From positions 620,001-684,000 of the forward strand of contig JACKEB010000013.1 of NCBI GenBank assembly GCA_020633205.1: a stretch of 64,000 bases of DNA, read 5' to 3'. The notes beneath the pieces are model-generated. The model had not been told where the DNA came from, did no database searches, and saw only the letters and a list, made by a program, of their open reading frames with translations. Positions 26,475 through 35,505 of the stretch are shown one piece after another. Positions within the stretch are counted from its first letter, which is position 1. Each line of letters opens with the position of its first letter. Made by a program: the position numbers and the translations under genes. This DNA is from Polyangiaceae bacterium. Lineage in GTDB: Bacteria; Myxococcota_A; Polyangia; Polyangiales; Polyangiaceae.

Positions 26475-27487
26475 GCGACGCCGCGTTTCCGTTGTTGGGC
26501 CCAGTGTTGGTGCTGGGTGTCGTGCTGCCCCTGTCGGCGGTTTGCGCGCGGCTCTTGCTATGGGCCCTGCGTCGCATTGAAGCTCGGTCTGCGACGGCGC
26601 TCACGAACGTGCGCTATTGGATCTTGGTCGGCTCGAGCGCCCTGCCCATCGTTTGGTTCGTTTCCGCGAGTATTCACCAAGCAGAGCCCAATCAGCCTCA
26701 CGCGGTGTGTGCCATCGTGCATCACGCGGAACGCTGGTGCGCGGAGCCGGCCTTGTTTTCACTCGCGCTGTCCCTGGTCGTTGCGCTCTGGGCGCTGCCG
26801 CGGGTGCTGTTGGAGCGCCGCATGGTTGCTCGGGGCCAGGGTCCCGGAGCCCGCGTGACGGCGCTGATCGCTGGGAGCCCGAGCCTGCAGGATCTGCGCG
26901 GGCGGGTGCATCTCAGCGACGTGCGTGGGCCAGCTCTCGTCACCGTGGGACTCTTGAGGCCTCGGGTCGTGCTGCAGCGCGCGTTGCTCGACCAGCTGGA
27001 TGATCCTGCGCTGGTGGCGGCGCTCGCTCACGAGGCGTCCCATGTGCGGCGGCGCGATCCGCTGCGTTACCTGCTCTTGTGGTGGGCCCTGGCGCTGAAC
27101 CCGCTTGGGCGCTGGCTGCTCGGAGCGGAGCGCGCGCGCTGGGTGTTCGATCGGGAGTCCCGATGCGACCTGGAGGCGGTGCAAGGGGGCGCGTGTGGAG
27201 CTGCGCTGGCTCACGCGTTGGTGCTCGCCGCGCGCACCCCCGTCTCCCAGAGCTCAGCTGCACTGGGCTCTGGCTCCTTGGCGTTGATCAAGCTGCGCAT
27301 TCGGCTGCTGCTCAACTACTCGGGTGAGCATAGTAGCTGCGCAACGCGCGAACTCCGGCTGCAGCGAGGCTTTGCTCTGGGCTTCTGCCTGCTGTGCGTC
27401 GCCATTGCGTTATTACCCCACGGATCCGGCACGCTGCCCCTCGACCTCGTCCACGAGGCGACCGAAGCCGCCGCCCGTCTGCTGTGA
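26471..27487 (+). CDS. M56-family (BlaR1/MecR1-like) membrane metallopeptidase
   Basis: A 338-residue inner-membrane protein with three N-terminal and one C-terminal hydrophobic segment around a cytosolic zinc peptidase domain. The active site is LAHEASHVRRRDPL (HExxH, His187-His191), with a following Glu in RESRCDLEAVQ. In BlaR1/MecR1 a beta-lactam sensor domain follows; here there is none, the protein ends after a short periplasmic tail (residues ~312-338). It is therefore expected to sense something else, probably metal, and to cleave the repressor encoded just upstream. TTG start inside the repressor stop (TTGA) gives translational coupling. Confidence 0.85.
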   Translation: MSDAAFPLLGPVLVLGVVLPLSAVCARLLLWALRRIEARSATALTNVRYWILVGSSALPIVWFVSASIHQAEPNQPHAVCAIVHHAERWCAEPALFSLALSLVVALWALPRVLLERRMVARGQGPGARVTALIAGSPSLQDLRGRVHLSDVRGPALVTVGLLRPRVVLQRALLDQLDDPALVAALAHEASHVRRRDPLRYLLLWWALALNPLGRWLLGAERARWVFDRESRCDLEAVQGGACGAALAHALVLAARTPVSQSSAALGSGSLALIKLRIRLLLNYSGEHSSCATRELRLQRGFALGFCLLCVAIALLPHGSGTLPLDLVHEATEAAARLL

Positions 27488-27534
27488 AGTGAAGGATTGG
27501 ATGCCGTCCATGGATCGTCCCAGTGCTGGCTTAA

Positions 27535-27553
27535 CTACTATCGTCAATAGTAA
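27535..27553. promoter_or_regulatory. Operator dyad upstream of the CzcB-like gene
   Basis: CTACTA-N7-TAGTAA has the same arms and spacing as the dyad at 25994, with one mismatch; flanking A/T bases extend the similarity to 7 of 8. It lies 32 bases before the GTG of the adaptor gene. Confidence 0.62.
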
Positions 27554-27584
27554 TTCGTCGCCGCCCTTGCATGCTCGTTTGGGG

Positions 27585-28814
27585 GTGAGGCGCGGTGGGC
27601 GCCCGATTGTCTCTGCTGGTACGGCGCTGGTGCTCCTGCTCGCCTGTAACCCCGCTGCAGAACACGCGGGGCATGACGACCACGGCAGCGCAACGCACGG
27701 CAGCGCCGGGACGCACGGCAAAGGAGAAGCGCACCGCGAAGGAGAAGCGCACGGCGACGGAGAAAGCCACGGCGCTGCAGAGCCGCTCACCGTTCACCTG
27801 ACGGGTGCTGCGGTGAAGCGCCTGGGAATCAAGAGCCAGGAGCTCACCAAGCGCGAACTGTTTCCTGACTCACGAATCCCTGCGGAAGTAGAAATTCAGC
27901 CGAGCGGAATCGCTCACGTGGCGTTGCTCGTGCCAGGGCGCTTCACCGACGTCAAGGTCAACATCGGCGACGAAGTGAAGCCGAAGGACCTGCTCGGGAC
28001 AGTCGTCTCGAGCGACGCTTCGCGCGCACGCTCGGAACTCGGTCAGGCTTCGGCGCGGCTGAAGGCGGCCAAAACTACCCTCGCTCGGGAGCGCAAGCTC
28101 GCAGCGGCCGGCGTGAGCTCCGAGCAGGCGGTTGTCGACGCTGAGGCACGAGTCTCGGAACTCCAGGCTCAGACCCGCGGGTTGCGGCGCGAGCTCGGTG
28201 TCTTGAGCTCCGGTGGTGGCGGGCAGCTGCGTCTGACGGCGCCCATCGCTGGGGTGATCGTCGCGTTGCACGCGACGGTGGGTGAAAACGTCGGCACGGA
28301 TGAGCCAGCATTCACCATCGCGGATCCCACGAAGGTCTGGGTGCGCGGCAACGTCCCTGAGCTCGAGCTCGAGCGCGTCAAGCTCGGGGCCAACGCGCGA
28401 GTGCGCCTCCACGCGCTGCCTGAGGTCGAGCTTGCGGGCAAGGTCACCTACGTCGCGCCGGCCCTCGACGAGACGACGCGCGCGCTGCCCATCCACGTTC
28501 AGCTCTCCGAACCGGATCCGCGGCTCAAGAGTGGGATGTTCGGCAGCATCGAGCTGGGCCTCGAATCTGCCGAGCGGGTCTGGGCGCTGCCAAGCCGCGC
28601 GGTAATCAACGTACAGGGCGAGACGGGTGTCTTCGTGGCGACCGCTGCGCCCACCGAGTTTCAGTTCCATGCGGTAGAGCTCGGAGCGCATGCTGGTGAG
28701 TACTACGAACTCATCCGCGGCCTGGAACCCAAGCACCGCGTGGTGGTGCAAGGTGCCTTCGCATTGAAGAGCGTGCTCCAAGCCGCAGAGCTTGGCGAAG
28801 GTCACGCCCACTGA
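27585..28814 (+). CDS. CzcB/CusB-like periplasmic adaptor of metal RND efflux
   Basis: A 409-residue membrane-fusion protein. It starts at GTG 27585 with a lipoprotein leader (TALVLLLACNPAAEH). A His-rich segment follows (residues ~20-60, with repeated H/D/G such as AGHDDHGSATHGSAG) that is likely to bind metal. The rest is a typical HlyD fold: beta-barrel/lipoyl (SGIAHVALLVPGRFTDVKVNIGDEVKPKDLLG), alpha-helical hairpin (ASARLKAAKTTLARERKLAAA), lipoyl return (RLTAPIAGVIVALHATVGENVG) and VRGNVPELELERVKLG. It ends 15 bases before the pump gene. The upstream start at 27324 used by the longest frame is rejected since it would cross the operator. Confidence 0.85.
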   Translation: MRRGGRPIVSAGTALVLLLACNPAAEHAGHDDHGSATHGSAGTHGKGEAHREGEAHGDGESHGAAEPLTVHLTGAAVKRLGIKSQELTKRELFPDSRIPAEVEIQPSGIAHVALLVPGRFTDVKVNIGDEVKPKDLLGTVVSSDASRARSELGQASARLKAAKTTLARERKLAAAGVSSEQAVVDAEARVSELQAQTRGLRRELGVLSSGGGGQLRLTAPIAGVIVALHATVGENVGTDEPAFTIADPTKVWVRGNVPELELERVKLGANARVRLHALPEVELAGKVTYVAPALDETTRALPIHVQLSEPDPRLKSGMFGSIELGLESAERVWALPSRAVINVQGETGVFVATAAPTEFQFHAVELGAHAGEYYELIRGLEPKHRVVVQGAFALKSVLQAAELGEGHAH

Positions 28815-28829
28815 GGCAACGGGCGACTC

Positions 28830-31800
28830 ATGCGTGCTTTCCTAGAACTCTGTCTGCGCTACCGCCTTCTGGTCCTGGCCGGAGCGCTGCTGATCGCGGT
28901 GCTTGGTGTCCGCAGCGCCCGCGAGCTGCCCATCGACGCCGTTCCTGACATCACCAACGTGCAGGTGCAGATCCTCACCAATGCACCGGCGCTCGGGGCT
29001 GTAGACGTCGAACGCAGCATCACGTTCCCCGTTGAGTCAGCGATGAGCGGCCTGCCTGAGGTCGAAGAGATCCGCAGCATTTCGCGCTTTGGCCTCTCAG
29101 CCGTCACCGTGGTCTTTCGGGAAGGCACCGATCTGCTGCGCGCCCGGCAACTCGTGAGCGAGCGTCTGGTTGTTGCTCGGGAGACATTGCCTCCCGGAAG
29201 CGATACCGAGCTGGGTCCGCTGTCTACGGGCCTCGGCGAGGTGCTCCAGTTCGAGGTGCGCAGCGATCGACCTTGCAAGCAGGACGCGCCCGACACCGCA
29301 GCGTGCCACACGCCGATGGAGCTGCGGACCCTGCTCGATTGGTTCATCGCGCGGGAGCTGCGCTCGGTCCCCGGCGTGGTCGAGGTCAACTCCTTTGGCG
29401 GCGAGCTCAAGACCTATGAAGTGCAGGTGTTGCCCGAGCGCCTACGCGCGTTCGGAGTGAGCTTGAATCAGCTGTACGACGCCTTGGAGAACGACAACCG
29501 GAGCGCAGGCGGCGGGTATTTGGAGCACGCGGGTGAGCAGCTCTTGGTGCGTGGCGAGGCCCGCTTCGACTCCCTGACCAGCATCGGCGACGTGATCATC
29601 AAGAGCACCGCGCGTGGCGTTCCGGTGCGCGTGCGTGACGTCGCCAACGTGAAGCTCGCCCCGCGTATTCGTCAAGGCGCGGTCACTCGCGACGGGCGTG
29701 GGGAAGCGGTGACCGGCATCGTGATGATGCTGATCGGGGCGAACGGGCGGGAGGTGGTTCACGACGCCAGCGCACGCCTCGCAGCCCTCCAGCCGAGCCT
29801 ACCGGAGGGCGTGCACATCGACGTCTTCTACGATCGCTCCGAGCTCGTCGAGCGCACCATCCGCACCGTCGCAACGAACCTCGCAGAGGGTGCGCTGTTC
29901 GTTACGGTGATCTTGTTCTTGCTGTTGGGCGGCGTGCGGGGCGGCGTCGTCGTGGCCCTGACGATCCCGTTTGCGCTCCTGGTGGCGTTCATCGGCATGC
30001 ACGCTCTCGGGTTGAGCGGCAACCTGATGAGCCTTGGAGCGATCGACTTTGGCATCGTCGTCGACGGCTCGATCATCGTCGTCGAGAACGCGGTCGTGCA
30101 CTTGGCCGCTGCCGCACGGGAACGCAAGGAGCCGCTCAGCTACCGTGAGGCGAGCCGCGTCGTGCTTGCTTCCACGCTACAGGTACGGCGCGCGGCGTTG
30201 TTTGGCGAGGCGATCATCGTGCTCGTGTACTTGCCGCTGCTCACCCTCGCAGGCGTCGAAGGCAAGATGTTCAAGCCGATGGCGCTCACGGTGCTGTTTG
30301 CGCTGGGCGGTGCCTTTCTGGCTTCGCTGACGTTCGTGCCCGTGCTCGCGGCGACCCTGCTCAAGAATCGCACGGAGCTGCGTGAGCCCCGCTTGGTGGC
30401 GTGGATACACCGACTCTACGCGCCGCTCCTCGAGCGCTGCCTGCGCCTGCCGCGCGCCCTCGCGTGCGCCTGCTTCATCCTCGTTGCGGGAGCGCTGTGG
30501 CTCGGCTCGCGACTAGGAGGGGAGTTCGTACCCCGACTCGATGAAGGCGCTCTGGCGATTCAAATCAGTCGCCTGCCAAGCGTTTCTTTGGAAGAGAGCA
30601 TCGCCGGGGCCACGCGTTTCGAGCAGCTGCTGAGAGAGTTCCCCGAGGTGAAGACCGTGGTCACCAAGACAGGGCGGCCGGAGATCGCAACCGACCCCAT
30701 GGGAGTCGAGCTGTCTGACGCGATCGTGATGCTGGAGCCCGAAGCCCAATGGACGACGGCGACTGATCGGGAAGGTCTGGTGACCGCTATCTCCGAGCGC
30801 CTCGAGCACGAGCTGCCCGGGATGAACTTCGCCTTCTCGCAGCCGATTGAGCTTCGGATGGCGGAGCTTTTGAGCGGCACGCGTTCGGACGTCGCAGTGA
30901 CGATCTACGGTGACGATCTCGACACACTGCAGCGGCTGTCCCACTCGGTCCAGCAGGTCTTGCGCAAGGTGCCGGACGCTCGCGACGTGCGCGGCGAGCA
31001 GCTACAAGGCCTGCCTACTCTCGAAGTGGTTGCGAAGCGCGATATCGCGTCTCGCTATGGAATTTCCGGAGGGCAAATCATGGACGCCGTCGAGGCGATC
31101 GGCGGTCGCAACGTGGGGACGGTTTACGAAGGTGAGCGGCGCTTCGCGCTCCAAGTGCGAGTGCCTGAAGACTTGCGCAACGACCTCGACACCCTGCGTC
31201 TGCTACCGGTCGGCTCAGCGCCCGGCGCGCCGCTGGTGCCACTGGGACAGCTCGCGGATCTGCGCACTTCGGATTTGCCAGCGAGCGTGAGCCGCGAGTC
31301 GGTACAAAGGCGCACGAATGTGGAGGTGAACGTGGCGTCCCGAGATCTATCGGGCTTCGTCGAGCGCGCACGGCTAGCGGTCGACGCCCAGGTTCAGTTG
31401 CCTCCGGGATACACGGTGAGCTGGGGTGGTCAGTTCGAGAACTTGCAGCAGGCGCGGGAACGGCTGTCGTTCGCGGTGCCCGTGTGCCTCGCGTTGATCT
31501 TTCTGATGCTGTACGTGGCCTTTGGCGAAGTCCGCACGGCCCTGCTGATCTACTTGAATGTGCCGGTGGCCGCGGTGGGCGGCGTCGCAGCCCTGGCGCT
31601 TCGAGGAATGCCGCTCTCCATCAGCGCAGCGGTGGGATTCATCGCCTTGTTTGGCATTGCGGTGTTGAACGGCGTGGTTCTGCTCACCGACGTCAAGCGC
31701 CGTCGCAGCACCGGGCTCGACGCCGTGGATGCGGCGAAAGCGGCAGCGTTGAGTCGCATGCGAGCGGTGGTGATGACAGCGAGCGTCGCCGCGCTGGGGT

Positions 31801-31973
31801 TCCTGCCCATGGCCTTGAGCACCAGCGCCGGAGCGGAGGTTCAACGTCCCCTAGCGACGGTGGTGATTGGCGGGCTCTTCAGCGCGACGCTGCTCACGCT
31901 GTTCGTCTTGCCAACGCTGTACGGCTGGTTGTTCCGCGGGGTTTCACCGCGCCCTGAAGAGGCGGTTGACTGA
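28830..31973 (+). CDS. czcA: CzcA/CusA-family heavy-metal RND efflux pump
   Basis: A 1047-residue inner-membrane RND pump of the heavy-metal subgroup, normal length for the family. The N-terminal LPIDAVPDITNVQVQI and the conserved TM4 segment GAIDFGIVVDGSIIVVENAVVHL (Asp-Gly-x-x-x-Glu) are diagnostic of CzcA/CusA. Two large periplasmic regions (residues ~35-335 and ~555-865) and twelve predicted spans are visible. It moves divalent or monovalent metal across both membranes using proton flow with the adaptor encoded just upstream; the metal cannot be named from motifs. No outer-membrane CzcC gene is in the window. The stop abuts the convergent cytochrome gene with no intervening base. Confidence 0.93.
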   Translation: MRAFLELCLRYRLLVLAGALLIAVLGVRSARELPIDAVPDITNVQVQILTNAPALGAVDVERSITFPVESAMSGLPEVEEIRSISRFGLSAVTVVFREGTDLLRARQLVSERLVVARETLPPGSDTELGPLSTGLGEVLQFEVRSDRPCKQDAPDTAACHTPMELRTLLDWFIARELRSVPGVVEVNSFGGELKTYEVQVLPERLRAFGVSLNQLYDALENDNRSAGGGYLEHAGEQLLVRGEARFDSLTSIGDVIIKSTARGVPVRVRDVANVKLAPRIRQGAVTRDGRGEAVTGIVMMLIGANGREVVHDASARLAALQPSLPEGVHIDVFYDRSELVERTIRTVATNLAEGALFVTVILFLLLGGVRGGVVVALTIPFALLVAFIGMHALGLSGNLMSLGAIDFGIVVDGSIIVVENAVVHLAAAARERKEPLSYREASRVVLASTLQVRRAALFGEAIIVLVYLPLLTLAGVEGKMFKPMALTVLFALGGAFLASLTFVPVLAATLLKNRTELREPRLVAWIHRLYAPLLERCLRLPRALACACFILVAGALWLGSRLGGEFVPRLDEGALAIQISRLPSVSLEESIAGATRFEQLLREFPEVKTVVTKTGRPEIATDPMGVELSDAIVMLEPEAQWTTATDREGLVTAISERLEHELPGMNFAFSQPIELRMAELLSGTRSDVAVTIYGDDLDTLQRLSHSVQQVLRKVPDARDVRGEQLQGLPTLEVVAKRDIASRYGISGGQIMDAVEAIGGRNVGTVYEGERRFALQVRVPEDLRNDLDTLRLLPVGSAPGAPLVPLGQLADLRTSDLPASVSRESVQRRTNVEVNVASRDLSGFVERARLAVDAQVQLPPGYTVSWGGQFENLQQARERLSFAVPVCLALIFLMLYVAFGEVRTALLIYLNVPVAAVGGVAALALRGMPLSISAAVGFIALFGIAVLNGVVLLTDVKRRRSTGLDAVDAAKAAALSRMRAVVMTASVAALGFLPMALSTSAGAEVQRPLATVVIGGLFSATLLTLFVLPTLYGWLFRGVSPRPEEAVD

Positions 31974-33263
31974 CTACTCGCGCGGCCTACCCTGGGCGAT
32001 CCAGGTCTCGACGAGCTGGATTTCCTCGGCCTTGAGCGCGGGTAGGCTGAGGGGCATACCGCGCACCTCGGGGTTCGGCTTGCCAGCTTCTTCAGCCTGA
32101 CGTGCCAGGAGCGCCGCGACGATGCGTGGGGTTCCGTCCTTCATGGGGGTGAACACGCTGGTGCGCTCACCCTGTTCGTCGACCATGCCGCTCATCAGCG
32201 ATGAATAGCTCCCCATGTTGAGCTTGCGCGGCTTGAAGCCGAAGCCTCCGGTGTTCCCAGGGCCGCCGTCGCCGCGAGCCACGTCGGGGTTCGAGTGACA
32301 GTGGGTGCAGGTCTTGCCGAACACCTTGTCGAAGACTTCTTGATAGGTGACTGCGCGAGTCAACTTGGGCAGGCGCTCCGGGATGGGTTTGGGCTCGAAG
32401 GGGGTCAGCTCGGCCTTGAAGATGTACGCGGCGATGTCTCGCGCCTCATCGTTCGTGAGCGTCGTCACCGGCATGCGTGTGTCGGGCTTGATGCTCTTCG
32501 GATCTTTGATCCACGCAATCAGGTTCTCGACGGGGAACTTCTCTCGCGCCCAGCGCAGATCCGGCGCCAGCGCCTGACCTCGGCGCGTGTTTTCATCAGC
32601 AGCCTTCGGATCGGGCTTGGTCATGAAGGCCGGCACGCCGCTCATCACGTGGCAGCTGCCGCAGCCTTTCTCTTCGATCAGCTTGCGGCCCTTTTCCAGG
32701 TTGGCGCCGGCCAGAGGGTCCTTGCCGGACTCATTCTTTGCACCATGGGTGAGGTAAGCAGCGATGTCGGCAACCTGCTGCTTCTCGAGCTTGAGGCGCG
32801 GCATGCTCTGAACCAAGCCAGGGCGCAGGTCGTGGGGCTCCGACAGGAAGCTCACGAGCCATTCCGCGCGGTAGCGCTTGGCCGAGCCTTCGAACGAAGG
32901 GGCGTCTAGGTAGTGCTCGACGTTGGGCTTCCACTTCGCGAGGGACGTCGCGGGCGCGTTGAATTTGCCGCTCACGATGTCCTGGTGACAGTGGATGCAG
33001 TGTTTCTCGAGCGCCATCGGTTCTTGGCCGGTGCCATCGTGGCAGCGGTTGCACTCGAACTCTTTCATCAAGGCCTTGCCGTGTTCGGCGTTGCCGTTGA
33101 TGCCCACCTTCGCGCTCGCGCCGCTGGCGGCTGCTGAAGCAGTGGCGCTGGGTTTGGCTTCCGGAGCGGGCTCGGTAGGCTTGTCGTCGCAGCCCACGAT
33201 CAGGCTCAGGCTGAAGCCCAGTGCGCCTAACCCCCAAACCCAAATGGAGTGCTTGGATGTCAT
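31974..33263 (-). CDS. Tetraheme cytochrome c lipoprotein
   Basis: A 429-residue exported protein with leader ending SLSLIVGCDD (lipobox) and a low-complexity Ala/Ser spacer. Four c-type heme sites are visible: CNRCH, CIHCH, CGSCH and CTHCH. Methionine-rich segments after each site (for example LVQSMPRLKLE, TRMPVTTLTNDEARDIAAYI) suggest distal ligands and are typical of cytochrome c class I repeats. It may carry electrons in a periplasmic oxidoreductase chain; partner unknown. Start ATG 33263 is chosen because the longer frame to 33446 lacks a leader. Confidence 0.85.
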   Translation of the reverse strand: MTSKHSIWVWGLGALGFSLSLIVGCDDKPTEPAPEAKPSATASAAASGASAKVGINGNAEHGKALMKEFECNRCHDGTGQEPMALEKHCIHCHQDIVSGKFNAPATSLAKWKPNVEHYLDAPSFEGSAKRYRAEWLVSFLSEPHDLRPGLVQSMPRLKLEKQQVADIAAYLTHGAKNESGKDPLAGANLEKGRKLIEEKGCGSCHVMSGVPAFMTKPDPKAADENTRRGQALAPDLRWAREKFPVENLIAWIKDPKSIKPDTRMPVTTLTNDEARDIAAYIFKAELTPFEPKPIPERLPKLTRAVTYQEVFDKVFGKTCTHCHSNPDVARGDGGPGNTGGFGFKPRKLNMGSYSSLMSGMVDEQGERTSVFTPMKDGTPRIVAALLARQAEEAGKPNPEVRGMPLSLPALKAEEIQLVETWIAQGRPRE

Positions 33264-33467
33264 TGGGTTCAGGCTGGGGCGGCGAAGCAGTCGGGATTGC
33301 GTCACGGGATCGAATCCTAACGAGGAAGCAGAGCGGCGGGGTGAACTAGGATCTCGTAGCCAGATATGAGGCGGCCCACCGCCCCCTTGCGTCGAACCCG
33401 ATAGACGCGGGGAGGGGACGGTGGGCCTCAGGAGATGTTTGGGCACGCGCGGCGCGCGTGAGTTGGA

Positions 33468-34157
33468 TCAGCCGCGGGCGATGCTGGAGCAGAGCGCCTT
33501 GTCCTTCGCCATGCCTTCGCAGCGCTGCAGCGCGAGCTTGCTGCCGGCCTTGTCACCGCGCTCGCTCTTGAGTTGTGCCAGCGTCGCGTAGCCTTCGGGG
33601 CTGGCGATCAGGTCCTTGGCGGCGAGGCCATCGAGGATCTTGAAGGCTTCGTCCTGGGTCGAGTCCACGCGCGCCAGCACTTCGGCGAGCTCGGTTTGCG
33701 ACTGGGGATCATCCTTCTTGGTGGAGGCCGTCTTGCGCAACACATCCGAGGCCCAGGCGAGGTTCGTCTGGCGATCCTCCGCTGTCTTGCCGAGCCAGGT
33801 GCCTTGGACGTTGGCGGGCAGCTGCTTGGCAGCGTCCAAGCGGCCATCGTTGCGGGCAACGCTCAGGGCGAGCACACGCATCGCGCGGTTCACCAGGGGC
33901 TTCTTTTCGCTCATCTTGAGCGACTTGATGTGGGGCATCATGCGCACGACGCTCGCGGCGGCGTCGGTGGACTTGCCTTGGTCCATTTGCTTTTCCGCGC
34001 GGGCAACACCAGGAACGCGCCAGTCGATCTGCTCTTCCACGATCGGCACCCAGGCACCGCCGCAGGCTTGGGCGTCGCTCGAGGTGGTGCCAGCAACACC
34101 GAAGGCGGCGGCGGCGAGGATCAGGGTCTTTGCGATCAGCTTGTGGGTGCGGTTCAT
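33468..34157 (-). CDS. Secreted helical protein of unknown function
   Basis: A 229-residue protein with a signal peptide (TLILAAAAFGVAG, cleavage near SSDAQA, residue ~30). The mature part is helical with TPR-like stretches (EKQMDQGKSTDAAASVVRMMPHIKS, DEAFKILDGLAAKDLIASPEGYATLAQLK) and few hydrophobic faces, ending in a single Cys pair region (RCEGMAKDKALCSSI). ATG 34157 has a good GGAGGAG upstream. Conserved family not recognised. It sits alone, between a cytochrome gene and an extensin-like gene. Confidence 0.7.
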   Translation of the reverse strand: MNRTHKLIAKTLILAAAAFGVAGTTSSDAQACGGAWVPIVEEQIDWRVPGVARAEKQMDQGKSTDAAASVVRMMPHIKSLKMSEKKPLVNRAMRVLALSVARNDGRLDAAKQLPANVQGTWLGKTAEDRQTNLAWASDVLRKTASTKKDDPQSQTELAEVLARVDSTQDEAFKILDGLAAKDLIASPEGYATLAQLKSERGDKAGSKLALQRCEGMAKDKALCSSIARG

Positions 34158-34603
34158 GGTGTCTCCTCCTCAGTCGTGTTGGTCGGTGGCTTTGAAACGC
34201 GCGGGCTCGGTCAGAACTTTCAGTTGCTTCGGGTGAATCGAGTCCGCGAGTTGCTAGGTACGGATGAGCCTTCGTTTCGAGGTGCCGGGCTGTGACAGCG
34301 GTCGGCGCTTTTTGTTTCGAGGCTCGTGAGATTCTTTCGAGTGGTTCCGCTCGTGGCGGCGATGAACACCCCTCTTACAAGTCGTGTGCCGACTTTGGAG
34401 TCGCCCAAGCCGCGCCTCCGAAGCGCCGCGCGTTCCCCTAGAAAACCCGCGATGCGGGATTTTCTTGGGCAAAACGGGGGAGACGACTCCAGCCTCCGGC
34501 GTAACACCCGGGTTGCGCTGTGACGCGTGACGCTGCCCCCCTCGGGTCGCCAGCGTGTCTCTGCTCCCACGGCGCTGTGTCAGGGCGACGGGGTGTCGAG
34601 AGC
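34158..34603. other. Intergenic region with terminator
   Basis: 446 bases between two minus-strand genes. It holds the promoter region of the downstream gene and a bidirectional-looking hairpin (34442-34463). Small open frames here lack homology and ribosome sites. Confidence 0.5.
34442..34463 (-). terminator. Short hairpin with flanking A/T tracts, likely terminator of the extensin-like gene
   Basis: CCCGC-GAT-GCGGG is flanked by AAAA on the left and ATTTT on the right, so it can terminate transcription in either direction. It lies 140 bases after the stop of the minus-strand extensin-like gene. Confidence 0.55.
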
Positions 34604-35347
34604 CTACTGGACCAGCACCCAGTCGATGTCTCGCCGCACCTCGAGGTGCAGGTGATCCTGGTGGTGCCGATCGTAGTGCGGGCTCAAGAGCAAGTTGAAG
34701 AACCCGCCCCGAGCGACGCCACACACGAAGCGTCGCAAGTCGCGTGCGACGTCCGAGTGCGGCCATGGCGCAGACAGCGTGCAGGTGTTGTTGCCAATCC
34801 CCGCCCCTTCGTAGTCGCGCTTGATGTTCCAGGTGCGACCATCCGCGAGGATCAACTCGTTGACGTCGATGGCGACGCCCGCCGCATGGCGCTGCCCGGC
34901 GCGCCGCGCACGAACACCGCGGTAGACGCTGCTGTACCTCACGGCCACCACGTCGTGCTGGTTTGCGACGCCGGCGAAGTCATCCAGCGCGAGCAACAGC
35001 CGGCAGTCCATCACCGGGCCCGCGGCTCCGTGTTGCCTGGCGCGCTCCTGCTCTTGGCGCTGGTAGATGGAGAAGTGCTCGAAGCTCACGCCGCGGAGCG
35101 GCGCCTCAAGGGTCACTGGCGCTTCGATGCTCGGCGGCTTGGGGCCAGGAGCATAAGGCAAGCCGCGCTCATCGGCCTCCGTCAGGCACTCCTCATGAGT
35201 CATTTCCGCATAGATAAATGCGGGACGCCTGTCCTTGGGGAAGAACACGCGTTGGCCCTGAGGCGGCTGATCCGGATCGCTCAAGTCCGGCAGCGGCGCG
35301 CCTTGCTGCGCCCAGAGGCTCAGAAGCAGTGGCCAAACGACAGTCAT
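34604..35347 (-). CDS. Extensin-like (LAS/M15-related) family protein
   Basis: A 247-residue exported protein. The central part has the extensin-like C-terminal domain order: MDCRLLLALDDFA (Cys), YRGVRARRAGQRHAAGVAIDVNELIL (His-x6-Asp) and HHQDHLHLEV (HxH). This His-x6-Asp...HxH pattern is that of LAS-fold zinc peptidases, so a role in cell-wall peptide cleavage is plausible (inference). The leader is a short hydrophobic stretch after ATG 35347 (TVVWPLLLSLWAQQ). It is convergent with nothing and divergent from the next gene, which is 158 bases away. Confidence 0.72.
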   Translation of the reverse strand: MTVVWPLLLSLWAQQGAPLPDLSDPDQPPQGQRVFFPKDRRPAFIYAEMTHEECLTEADERGLPYAPGPKPPSIEAPVTLEAPLRGVSFEHFSIYQRQEQERARQHGAAGPVMDCRLLLALDDFAGVANQHDVVAVRYSSVYRGVRARRAGQRHAAGVAIDVNELILADGRTWNIKRDYEGAGIGNNTCTLSAPWPHSDVARDLRRFVCGVARGGFFNLLLSPHYDRHHQDHLHLEVRRDIDWVLVQ

Positions 35348-35505
35348 GGGGAGGCGCCGAGAGTAGCTGGCGGGCGCTGGAACGCCAGCCGCGCGCCGCC
35401 ACACACTGAATGGGTGCCCAGGCAGTGCAGCAAGAAGCGCTGGAACGTCGCGTCATTGGCGCATTTGTGGCCGATGCTTACTCGGTGTGGAAAACTTAGA
35501 AAGAC

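Noticed and set aside
27315..27345. A dyad-like CTACT...TAGTAG within the M56 gene
   Set aside because: The spacer is longer than the N7 of the two other dyads and it lies in coding sequence, so it is not counted as an operator.
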